Source of the DNA: Puia sp.
GTDB lineage: Bacteria > Bacteroidota > Bacteroidia > Chitinophagales > Chitinophagaceae
Direction of reading: 5' to 3'
DNA length: 64,000 nt
Assembly (NCBI GenBank): GCA_031292515.1
Contig: JARLGZ010000235.1
Coordinates: 62,001-126,000, forward strand
The notes under the pieces are model-generated. The model was not told where the DNA came from and did no database searches. It saw nothing but the letters and a program-made list of their open reading frames with translations. The translations under genes and the position numbers were made by a program. Each line of letters opens with the position of its first letter. Position 1 is the first letter of the stretch. Below are positions 37,901 to 44,811 of this stretch, in pieces.

Positions 37901-38106
37901 CGGACGCCCGCGGCCAGGAATCGGATACCATCCGCCTGTGGCCGGAAACGGTCACGGGCAGAAATACCGGGAACAAGCGAAATTTGGGGCCTTGAAGAAG
38001 ACACGGATCCGGAAGGAAAAAGCGGTTTGAAGAGCACTTCCGGACGGGAAAACGCGAGAATGAGGACCACAAAAGACAAAGACATCAGCACGAAAGATTT
38101 TCTCAT
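34906..38106 (-). CDS. Glycoside hydrolase family 3 (NagZ-like) fused to a serine beta-lactamase-type hydrolase
   Basis: Fusion protein of 1066 residues with an N-terminal hydrophobic signal (MRKSFVLMSLSFVVLILAF), so probably periplasmic or lipid-free exported. Residues 90-620 are a GH3 beta-N-acetylhexosaminidase. KHFPGHGDVSVDSH near residue 268 contains the Asp-His catalytic dyad typical of NagZ, and GISFTDALEMKG holds the nucleophile Asp at about 355. The C-terminal part (from about 650) is a class C beta-lactamase/DD-peptidase fold: LASCTK (SxxK), VYSDNDFIF (YxN) and a C-terminal GHTGFTGTCVW triad. It likely trims peptidoglycan sugars and peptides or recycles muropeptides. The basic tail KKAVKKRSRLRRPTG is odd. 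Confidence 0.88.
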   Translation of the reverse strand: MRKSFVLMSLSFVVLILAFSRPEVLFKPLFPSGSVSSSRPQISLVPGISARDRFRPQADGIRFLAAGVRLSAGRVLSASDPVLELAGAWVDSVFRSLTPDQKIAQLMVVRESAIDAANHRVLFFGKEVEEAVRKYNIGGICLFQGGPLAQAGLLNHFQAIAQTPLLVCIDAENGLGMRMDSVMGLPRQMMLGAMQDPDLVYQYGRLVGAQCKRMGIQVNYAPVVDVNNNPDNPVINDRSFGEDKYKVAQYGVQVMKGMQDMGVMACAKHFPGHGDVSVDSHLDLPVINKSRAGLDSLELYPFRELFKAGVGSVMIAHLYIPSIDNTPNQATSLSYKNVTKLLRKDLHYKGISFTDALEMKGVAKYYPDGDASVQSLIAGNDMLCLPGDIALSIAKINQAIRQKKLKWKDIDARVKKVLHAKYQYGLAAWQPVNTDHLPEDLNEGVKEMRRKVAEQAITLVNDVDTSAFPILPGNRKKIAYIGMGLSGENEFCRRMRADHQAHVYYFDYMLDSVKAAAALELIRGRYDEVVIGLHEYSRYPAGNFRISKPAAWLLRQLQEENKSVMMAFGNPYAIKNSCDSKVLIACYEDDDITQDAAADLLNGQFTARGKLPVSVCEHLKYGTGVVGSGALLPAASPAEVGLDPGRLQGIDSICKEAIEKQAAPGCVVLVAKDGKIAYEKAFGYLTYEKTQPVYLETLYDLASCTKICATTMATMKLYDEGRLDLQKTLGDYLPWVRGSNKEQLKIWDILLHQAGLKAFIPFYKETIDTTNEGAPLPAIYAWKPDSLHKLRVADNLYIRNDWQDTINLRILQSEVGPRKYVYSDNDFIFMARVVEAITGQSLDQYVKKTFYDPLGMTSTGFRPRERFPLARIAPTENEPVFRKQLLWGDVHDPGAAMFGEVSGHAGLFSDAYDLAVLEQMLLNGGSMNGVDFLKKQTIDYFTAYHSDISRRGIGFDKPEKDNATRKEPYPCLSASPETFGHTGFTGTCVWVDPKYDLVFIFLSNRVNPFGGTNLRLSDLRIRGRIQETIYKAMGVDGEGTSEPSKSKKAVKKRSRLRRPTGTLSLS

Positions 38107-38170
38107 ACGCGGGAGACTTAAAAGGCCTTACAATTATTCGCAGTAAATTGCAGCACAAATTAAGACAGAA

Positions 38171-40081
38171 TTGCCAGACATTATCCATTTATTGCCCGAT
38201 AATATCGCCAACCAGATCGCCGCCGGCGAAGTCATCCAACGCCCCGCCAGCGCCGTGAAGGAATTGCTGGAGAATGCAGTAGATGCAGGCGCCACCGAAA
38301 TCAGGCTCCTGGTAACGGAGGCCGGAAAATCGCTTATCCAGGTCATCGACAACGGAAAAGGAATGAGCGAAACCGATGCCCGTATGGCATTCGAGAGACA
38401 TGCGACATCTAAGATCAGGAATATCGACGACCTCTTTCATATCCGCACTATGGGTTTTCGCGGGGAAGCCCTGGCGTCTATCGCGGCCGTGGCGCAGGTC
38501 GAGCTAAAGACCCGCAAAGCAGAAGAAGAACTGGGCACCTTCCTGGAAATCGCCAATAGCCAGGTCCTGCGGCAGGAACCCATAGCCTGCCGGCAAGGAA
38601 GCAACCTGTCGATGAAGAACCTGTTTTTCAATGTGCCGGCACGCAGGAATTTTCTGAAGAGCAACGCAGCGGAGATGCGGCATATCCTGGATGAATTCAT
38701 CCGGGTGGCCCTGGCCTTTCCGGAAATTCTCTTTTCGCTCTCCAGCAACGGGCAGGAGATGATGCATTTTGAAAAAGGCAGCCTCAAGCAAAGGGTTCTC
38801 CAGGCACTGGGGAATCACTACAATGCGAAACTGGTCTCCGTGCAGGAGAATATGGACTACCTGAATATCTATGGTTTCGTCGGCAAGCCGGAGACGGCAA
38901 AAAAGACGAGGGGCGACCAGTACTTTTTTGTAAACAGTCGTTTCATTCGCAGCGCCTATCTCAACCATGCGGTGATGAACGCCTACCAGGAAATGATACC
39001 CAGGGAGAACTTCCCGCTTTACTGCCTGTTTATCGACCTGGACCCCTCGCAGATAGATATCAACGTGCATCCCACAAAACAGGAGATAAAATTCGAAGAC
39101 GAGAAGATCGTATATGCCTTCGTTCAGGCCGCCGTAAAACATGCATTAGCCCAGTTCAGCATCACCCCGACCCTGGATTTCGACCTGGATCCTTCCATTC
39201 AAAGCCTGGACGCCGTCACCAAGCCGCTCACCGAAGAGAAAAAAGCCGCAGTCACTACCACCTCTCTGTACCAGACGTTCACGAAAAAGAACCAGGCCCA
39301 TTTTATCGACCCGAACCAAACAGTAAAAAATGACACGGCAAAACAAGCCAAAACCGGCGATCCGGAAGCTCATGACAGGGGAAATTTCGTGAGCCTGAAG
39401 GATCACCTGGAAGCCCGGGCCGCAAACGACAAAACACCCGAAGACACTGCCTTTCAATACGTTCTCGGCGAGACCGGCAAACCCGCCAACCCGGTCCATA
39501 AGACCCTGCCGGTGGAAGACGCGGCGCTCAGCCAGATGTTGAATACCTATATCATTACCCCCACGAACCGGGGTCTCATGATGATCAACCAGCAGGCTGC
39601 CCACGAGCGCGTTCTTTACGAGCACTATTCCGCAGCCGCGGCCGGAAAGTCCCTTCCCAGCCAGCAGAGCCTGTTTCCCGTCACGCTTCAGCTCGCTGCG
39701 CAAGACGCCATCCTGCTGACGGAACTACTAAAAGACCTGCATTCCCTTGGCTACGGGATCGAACCCTTCGGTAAAGACAGCTTTATCTTACAAGGAGTGC
39801 CCGCCGGCATGAGCCAGGGTCACGAGAAAGCCGTTGTCGAAGAATTGCTGGAACAGTTCAAAAATTTCAGCAGTGAAGTCAAATTTTCCAAACGCGAAAA
39901 GCTGGTCCGCTCGCTGGCGCGCCGGGACGCCGTCAAAACGGGGATCTCATTGGATCAAAAAGAGATGAGGGGTCTCATTACGGATCTGTTCGAATGCGCC
40001 CAGCCGAATATTACCCCGGGTGGCGACCCTACTTATATCGAGTTCAGAAGGGATTACCTGGAGAAACTCTTTAGCAGGTAA
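38171..40081 (+). CDS. mutL: DNA mismatch repair protein MutL, TTG start
   Basis: Mismatch repair ATPase of 636 residues. The N-terminal GHKL domain has NQIAAGEVIQRPASAVKEL, LENAVDAGAT, DNGKGM and ATSKI with TMGFRGEALASI. The C-terminal dimerisation domain runs from about 440. Its QAAHERVLYE segment fits, and a metal-dependent endonuclease motif DQHA(x)2E is replaced by NQQAAHERV; the end is typical. The start must be the TTG at 38171. MPDIIHLLPDNIANQIAAG is the family N-terminus, the next in-frame ATG lies inside the GHKL domain, and a stop precedes the TTG by eight codons. Confidence 0.93.
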   Translation: MPDIIHLLPDNIANQIAAGEVIQRPASAVKELLENAVDAGATEIRLLVTEAGKSLIQVIDNGKGMSETDARMAFERHATSKIRNIDDLFHIRTMGFRGEALASIAAVAQVELKTRKAEEELGTFLEIANSQVLRQEPIACRQGSNLSMKNLFFNVPARRNFLKSNAAEMRHILDEFIRVALAFPEILFSLSSNGQEMMHFEKGSLKQRVLQALGNHYNAKLVSVQENMDYLNIYGFVGKPETAKKTRGDQYFFVNSRFIRSAYLNHAVMNAYQEMIPRENFPLYCLFIDLDPSQIDINVHPTKQEIKFEDEKIVYAFVQAAVKHALAQFSITPTLDFDLDPSIQSLDAVTKPLTEEKKAAVTTTSLYQTFTKKNQAHFIDPNQTVKNDTAKQAKTGDPEAHDRGNFVSLKDHLEARAANDKTPEDTAFQYVLGETGKPANPVHKTLPVEDAALSQMLNTYIITPTNRGLMMINQQAAHERVLYEHYSAAAAGKSLPSQQSLFPVTLQLAAQDAILLTELLKDLHSLGYGIEPFGKDSFILQGVPAGMSQGHEKAVVEELLEQFKNFSSEVKFSKREKLVRSLARRDAVKTGISLDQKEMRGLITDLFECAQPNITPGGDPTYIEFRRDYLEKLFSR

Positions 40082-40176
40082 ATCCCCTCATCACCGATCA
40101 TTCACCATTCACGACTCCCCGTCTCCACGTCTTCACCCCACTCACTACTGACTACGCACTATCGGCCACTCACGAC

Positions 40177-41523
40177 TCAATACTTCTCCCGGACCTTTTT
40201 CAGCAGACGCTCCATACTCCTGCGAATCGTCACGCCGTTGCCACGATGGTCGTTGATAAGGATCGAAAAAATAAGCAACCGTCCCTTGCGGGTGATGAGA
40301 TAACCGCTGAGCGCGATGACACCGGTCAGGCTGCCTGTCTTGGCGAAAATATAGCCGCTTTCCCCTTTATAATAGTTGCGTAAAGTGCCGACACCTCCGG
40401 TCGCGAGGATCCGCTTCATCCTGTCCAGGCCAAAAGTATCCTGCATTTTATCCAGGAGCCATACCAGGTCCATGGGCGAGAAAAGATTAAACCGGCTGAG
40501 CCCGCTTCCATCGACCCAGGACGGCTTCAGCGGGAGATCCTTGAGATCCCCGTTCAACAGCGTGTCGATGATCGCCTCGTCATTCATGATCCCTAGCCGT
40601 TCGGCCGCCGCCATGAGCAGGGTTTGCTCGGCAAAGAAATTGTCACTGTTGTGCATCATGGGCGTAAACAAAGAATCGACAGGCTGGGAACGCACCAGAA
40701 AGACCCGGGATTGCTCCGGTTTCCCTGGCCGTCCACCCATAAAGACCGTTCTGCCGACCGTATCTTTCAGCAGGGTCGCGGCCGATTCCAGGCCATGCGT
40801 GATAAAAGGGACGTCCTGCGCCTGGTGTTTTTCGGGACCTTCGGTGATCGTGAAGACATTTTTATCCCATTGCCGCCGTACAAAGAAGGATTTGCGGCCA
40901 GTATCCGTGCTGAAATGCACCTCCCAATCCACATCGGGTATCGAATAGAAAGAAGGGGAGGCCGCGAAGTCGGCATTCTTTTTTTCGCCTGGTTCCTTTT
41001 CCTGGATCCAGCGGATCGTATTACCGTACACCGGCATAGGACTCCGCTCGGGCATATAATAGTCATTGTAGTCATCCCAGGCCCATCCCGCGCCCAAAGG
41101 CTGGTCTTTCCAGGTCGCATCAGTCAGATAGATCTTTTTCCGGCTGGCCCTGAGCAGCGAAATCACCGGCTGATTGGGAAAGTCCGGGTGCAGGACGGTA
41201 GGATCTCCGCACGGAATGATGAACAAGGCGGTATCGGTCTCCCAATACCGGACGGACGGCAGGGAATCCCCCAGATATCTCAAGCCCGCATAAAGTGTAA
41301 AAAGCTTGGTATTGCTGGCAGGCGTAAAGTATTTATCCCCGTGATAGTTATAGAGATATTTACCGGTAGCGGGATCATAGAGGGTGATGCCTGCATGTGC
41401 AGCCCGGAGATCCGGCGATCCGATCAGTTCCCGGTTGGCGATACGGCCGATAACCCGGGAAGAAGAGCATCCTGTCAGCAAAAGACAAACGATAATCGCA
41501 AAAAAAAGGGGAATTTGTCGCAT
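40177..41523 (-). CDS. dacB: D-alanyl-D-alanine carboxypeptidase/endopeptidase (PBP4 type), lipoprotein
   Basis: Penicillin-binding protein of 448 residues that cleaves the terminal D-Ala or crosslinks of peptidoglycan. The signal peptide has a lipobox, LLLTGC near residue 19, so the protein is probably an outer- or inner-membrane lipoprotein. Catalytic motifs are ASNTKLF (SxxK, residue about 69), MHNSDNFFAE (SxN, about 296) and AKTGSLTG (KTG, about 395). The inserted domain between SxxK and SxN is typical of PBP4. It is convergent with mutL across 95 bp of imperfect CACT/CACGACT-type low-complexity sequence. Confidence 0.9.
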   Translation of the reverse strand: MRQIPLFFAIIVCLLLTGCSSSRVIGRIANRELIGSPDLRAAHAGITLYDPATGKYLYNYHGDKYFTPASNTKLFTLYAGLRYLGDSLPSVRYWETDTALFIIPCGDPTVLHPDFPNQPVISLLRASRKKIYLTDATWKDQPLGAGWAWDDYNDYYMPERSPMPVYGNTIRWIQEKEPGEKKNADFAASPSFYSIPDVDWEVHFSTDTGRKSFFVRRQWDKNVFTITEGPEKHQAQDVPFITHGLESAATLLKDTVGRTVFMGGRPGKPEQSRVFLVRSQPVDSLFTPMMHNSDNFFAEQTLLMAAAERLGIMNDEAIIDTLLNGDLKDLPLKPSWVDGSGLSRFNLFSPMDLVWLLDKMQDTFGLDRMKRILATGGVGTLRNYYKGESGYIFAKTGSLTGVIALSGYLITRKGRLLIFSILINDHRGNGVTIRRSMERLLKKVREKY

Positions 41524-41673
41524 GTATAAGTGTATTCCTGGTCAAACCTACAAAAAAATGCTCCTCTTTTTGTAAGAATCGAGGCTTGTATATAGTTACC
41601 ATATTTTATATTTAATTTTACACTGTCCGATAATTATATAATTAATTATACTTTACATTATAAACAGCTATAC

Positions 41674-42000
41674 ATGAAACTATTTATTGCCGGTCTGCCT
41701 TACGACTTTGATGATGTCGATCTAAAGGAAATGTTCGAATTGTACGGTGAGGTGAATTCGGCGAAAGTGGCCCTGGACAAAGAGACCCGGAAAAGCAGGG
41801 GCTTCGGGTTTTTAGACATGCCCAATGACAACGAAGCCCTCGAGGCCATACAGGCGCTTAACGGAGCCAACCTGAAAGGCGGCAAACAGCTGTCGGTAAA
41901 GAAATCCGAAGAACAACCAAGACCTGGCTTCGGGAATCGTGGACCCGATCGTGGACCCGATCGTCGTCCCGGCGGTGGGCCCGGAGGAAGAAGGTACTAG
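41674..42000 (+). CDS. RRM-type RNA-binding protein
   Basis: Single RNA-recognition-motif protein of 108 residues. RNP2 is LFIAGLPY at residues 3-10 and RNP1 is KSRGFGFLDM near residue 43. A glycine/arginine-rich tail follows (RGPDRGPDRRPGGGPGGRR). Such proteins act as RNA chaperones in Bacteroidota and cyanobacteria and are often cold-induced. The upstream region is extremely AT-rich (41590-41670). The end of the gene converges on the metallophosphoesterase gene. Confidence 0.92.
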   Translation: MKLFIAGLPYDFDDVDLKEMFELYGEVNSAKVALDKETRKSRGFGFLDMPNDNEALEAIQALNGANLKGGKQLSVKKSEEQPRPGFGNRGPDRGPDRRPGGGPGGRRY

Positions 42001-42025
42001 CAGGGAGTATGCCCTGCTCCCGCCT

Positions 42026-42853
42026 TTATTCGTGAGCTGCGGATACCCGTATCTCGGACAGGCGGGGATCGCGGTCGCTGTCCGTCGTTTCCTGCATGAT
42101 TCTCCGGGCAAGGGGAATCGCTTGCAGTTGCAGGCTTTGTGTATCCAGGATCATGATTCCATTATTAAACTGGCAACGGGCCGTACAGGGTCCGAACAAC
42201 CACTGCAATCCTTCATGCAGCGAATAGCTGCCGAAACCGTTTCGACTCATACCGGTCTCTGTACAGATGGATACCCCCTCAAAGTGCATATGTCCCGAAA
42301 ACCCCATCGTGCAGTTTTGTTGGCGCATGAATCCGAGATGCGGCAAAAACTCTTCCGATAATTTGGGAAAATAAGCCTTAACTCCCTGCAGGTCGGGGAA
42401 CGCGAAATGGGAGAACAGGATGCGGAGCGTGTCATATTCCCGCGTGATAAAAGCAGGCAGGGAATCCATCCAGGACCGGTCTTCGGCAGTCATCAGCGCA
42501 TTCAGCTGCACATCCTCGTAGAGGAATACCCGGTCGTTGCTCAACGCCTTGCGTTCATAGTAATCACGCTGGTACCAGTCGGGGGGGAAATCGAAACCGC
42601 CGTTAAAATCCGGCAGCTTTTTCAATTGATAGAGATCGTTGTTGCCGATGACAACGGCCGCACAATTGGCGCGAACCATAGCAATACATTCGTGTGCATT
42701 CCGGGTATCCAGGTAGCGATAGGTGTTGACCTTAAATCCGACGATATCACCGAGGCAGATGATCTCATTACAGCCCTCCTGTTCGAATATTTTAAAGGCG
42801 CCTTTTAACGCGACGATGTCTTCATGTATATCTCCGACGATCCCGATCTTCAT
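42026..42853 (-). CDS. Calcineurin-like metallophosphoesterase at the end of the phn locus
   Basis: Protein of 275 residues with the metal-binding set of this superfamily: GDIHED at residues 7-12, LGDIVGF near 35, IGNNDLY near 69 and FSGHMHFEG near 185. The ATG at 42853 gives a start four residues before the first motif; a TTG seven codons upstream is less likely. The substrate is unknown. It follows the second phnM by 67 bp on the same strand, so it may dephosphorylate a C-P lyase intermediate, for instance a ribose phosphate or its cyclic form. That is inference from position. Confidence 0.83.
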   Translation of the reverse strand: MKIGIVGDIHEDIVALKGAFKIFEQEGCNEIICLGDIVGFKVNTYRYLDTRNAHECIAMVRANCAAVVIGNNDLYQLKKLPDFNGGFDFPPDWYQRDYYERKALSNDRVFLYEDVQLNALMTAEDRSWMDSLPAFITREYDTLRILFSHFAFPDLQGVKAYFPKLSEEFLPHLGFMRQQNCTMGFSGHMHFEGVSICTETGMSRNGFGSYSLHEGLQWLFGPCTARCQFNNGIMILDTQSLQLQAIPLARRIMQETTDSDRDPRLSEIRVSAAHE

Positions 42854-42920
42854 GTTAGTGTTTTTGGCTCGCAATATTAGTAATAAGCAGATGGCAAATG
42901 CCGATGATCTTCTTCCCCGG

Positions 42921-44141
42921 CTAGTAGGCCGCCACTCCCGTCAGCGTCTCCCCGGTCCCGACCCTGCTCCTGTTCTCCCGCGGCTTTGTCGCTTCCTTTC
43001 CATAGTCACAGGTGAGCTTGTCAATCCCATCCACGAATACGCGGCTGACGGAGGCAAAAGAGCCCGCGCTCCCTCCCCGGCTTTCGAATACCACCAGGTC
43101 AGCTCTTTTACCGGCCTCAATACTTCCCGTCTCTTTATCGAACGACAATAGCTTTGCGGGGTTCAGCGATACCAGGTTGACGGCACGGCTCGGATCGAGG
43201 CCCTCCTCTATCATCCGGACTACGCTGGCCAGCAGGGTAGGGAAATGATAATCGCTGCACAGAATATCTACGAGCCCTTCCTGTAATGCCTCCACGCAGG
43301 AAAGGTTTCCGCAATGAGATCCGCCCCGGTAATAATTAGGAGCGCCCATACAGATCCATAACCCGAGCTCGCGGGCCTTCCGGGCAGCTTCGAGCGTTGT
43401 CGGCATTTCCGAAAGGGTAGCCCCGAATGCCTTCCCTTCTTCTACATGCGCCACCGTTGTGTCGTCGTGGCTGGCGATAACGCATTTATTTTTAAAAGTC
43501 TCGTGTAAGATCCCCCGGTGGTTCACCTTTTTAGCCGCTTCTATCTTCGCAAGTATGATTTCCCGGGCCGCTTCCCCGCTGATGCCTTGCGATTTCGCCA
43601 TTCTCTCAATGGAGAAGTCCAGGGTAAACTGGCGCTGGCCGGGGATGTTCTCATTGTAGACCAGCAGGTGCAGGCTTTCTAAAGCCAGCAACTCGTGTAA
43701 ATGAGCGAGGATACCATCGGTATTCGGGTCGATACGGGCATGCAGGTAATGTCTTACGAGCAGGGAATCCCGCTGTTGGTCGATCTGCCTGGCGATCGAA
43801 AGCGCATCGTTCAGGCTTCTCTCCTTCTGCTGATTATCCGAAAAACTAAGCGCGCTGAACACCGTCGTGATACCGGTAGCGGCGGCGCGGGCATCGAGGA
43901 AATGAAGCGCGAAAGGAAGGGGGAAAGAAGCACCGGGACGCGGGTTGAGTTCCCTTTCCAGGTAGTCGGTATGGATATCTATCACGCCCGGCGTGAGCCA
44001 TTGCCCCCGCAGGTCCACGCCTTCTTCGTAGAACCTGTCCTTGATGATCTCGGTAATGATACCGTTTTCGATACTAACGGAGCCGGTAAAATTTTCGGTG
44101 GGCGTAACGATGCGTGCGTTCGTTAAGAGATGTCTGTTCAT
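42921..44141 (-). CDS. phnM: Ribose 1-methylphosphonate 5-triphosphate diphosphatase PhnM, copy 1
   Basis: Amidohydrolase-fold enzyme of 406 residues that removes pyrophosphate from 5-triphosphoribosyl 1-alkylphosphonate. It has metal ligands in VIDIHTDYLERELNPRPG near residue 50, and VIASHDDTTVAHVEEG near 222. MGAPNYYRGGSHCGNLSC near 275 and DILCSDYHFPTLLASV near 300 also match. The start at ATG 44141 (MNRHLLTNARIVTP) was chosen by family length. It is separated from the main phn operon by 104 bp that contain a Pho-box-like repeat, so it may have its own promoter. The C-terminal tail beyond the domain is Arg/Glu-rich. A paralogue lies at 52030-53271. Confidence 0.9.
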   Translation of the reverse strand: MNRHLLTNARIVTPTENFTGSVSIENGIITEIIKDRFYEEGVDLRGQWLTPGVIDIHTDYLERELNPRPGASFPLPFALHFLDARAAATGITTVFSALSFSDNQQKERSLNDALSIARQIDQQRDSLLVRHYLHARIDPNTDGILAHLHELLALESLHLLVYNENIPGQRQFTLDFSIERMAKSQGISGEAAREIILAKIEAAKKVNHRGILHETFKNKCVIASHDDTTVAHVEEGKAFGATLSEMPTTLEAARKARELGLWICMGAPNYYRGGSHCGNLSCVEALQEGLVDILCSDYHFPTLLASVVRMIEEGLDPSRAVNLVSLNPAKLLSFDKETGSIEAGKRADLVVFESRGGSAGSFASVSRVFVDGIDKLTCDYGKEATKPRENRSRVGTGETLTGVAAY

Positions 44142-44183
44142 TGAGATACCCTGTCTTTTGAAGATGTAAATGTCACCCCCAAT

Positions 44184-44201
44184 TATTAGCAACCCATTAG
44201 C
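44184..44201 (-). promoter_or_regulatory. Pho-box-like direct repeat before phnM1
   Basis: On the minus strand CTAATGG, a 4-base spacer GTTG and CTAATAA form an 11-bp-period direct repeat about 45-60 bp before the phnM1 ATG. The same word CTAATGG recurs in the regulator/EEP intergenic region. E. coli Pho boxes have the same 7+4+7 geometry but a different sequence. Confidence 0.45.
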
Positions 44202-44245
44202 CTTTTATAAGGATTTGTTGATATGTATACCGCTATGCCAGGAGT

Positions 44246-44806
44246 TTACAATTTGGAACGAATAATATAATCGATGATCGCTTCCACCCGTTCTTCCGTC
44301 GAAATATCTTCCCGGAGCTCCAGCACCGGACAATCGAGCTCCCGCATCCATTTCTCATGGGCCGCCAGCGTCCTGCCCGATAGGGAGTTGTCATCGTAAC
44401 CGGAAGCCCAGTCGATAAATGCCTCATACAGTCTCCTCCTTTCCGGGTCGAGAAAAAGAACGTCCCCGTAGCGTTCCTGTTCCCGCTGCTGTAAACGCCG
44501 GATCCTGACCCCAGGCGGGATCCACAGGAAGACCGCCAGGTCGAAATCCCGGAACACCGGATCGTTCCAATTGACCACCGAGCCGCCCAGTATCCACTGA
44601 GGAGAGGACGCACCCCCTTGTTTTGCCAGGTCCTCCTTCAAAAGAGCGTTGCGCGCCGCCGCCCTTCTTTTTACGGTAAAGGGCGGATCCGACCGCTCCC
44701 AGAAATATTCGTCGCTGTCAAAATAAGGCAGGTCCAGTCTTTCCGACAACGCTCTTCCCAGGGTCGATACACCCGAACCCGATGCTCCGAAAATATGAAT
44801 CTTCAT
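44246..44806 (-). CDS. Small P-loop kinase-like protein (adenylate/shikimate-kinase fold)
   Basis: Protein of 186 residues with Walker A GASGSGVSTLG at residues 7-17, a substrate-proximal FDSDEYFWERSDPPF near 29 and the lid-like RIRRLQQREQERYGD near 104. The Walker A Lys of GxxGxGK is replaced by Val (GASGSGVST), which is known in some small kinases but lowers confidence in catalysis. It is 5 bp downstream of the ABC exporter gene within the phn region. A nucleoside- or sugar-phosphate kinase role is possible. Confidence 0.75.
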   Translation of the reverse strand: MKIHIFGASGSGVSTLGRALSERLDLPYFDSDEYFWERSDPPFTVKRRAAARNALLKEDLAKQGGASSPQWILGGSVVNWNDPVFRDFDLAVFLWIPPGVRIRRLQQREQERYGDVLFLDPERRRLYEAFIDWASGYDDNSLSGRTLAAHEKWMRELDCPVLELREDISTEERVEAIIDYIIRSKL

Positions 44807-44811
44807 ATATT

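Noticed and set aside
40082-40176. Array of CACT/CACGACT-like words as a CRISPR or regulatory repeat
   Set aside because: Units are short, irregular and without spacers. It is low-complexity intergenic sequence between convergent genes.
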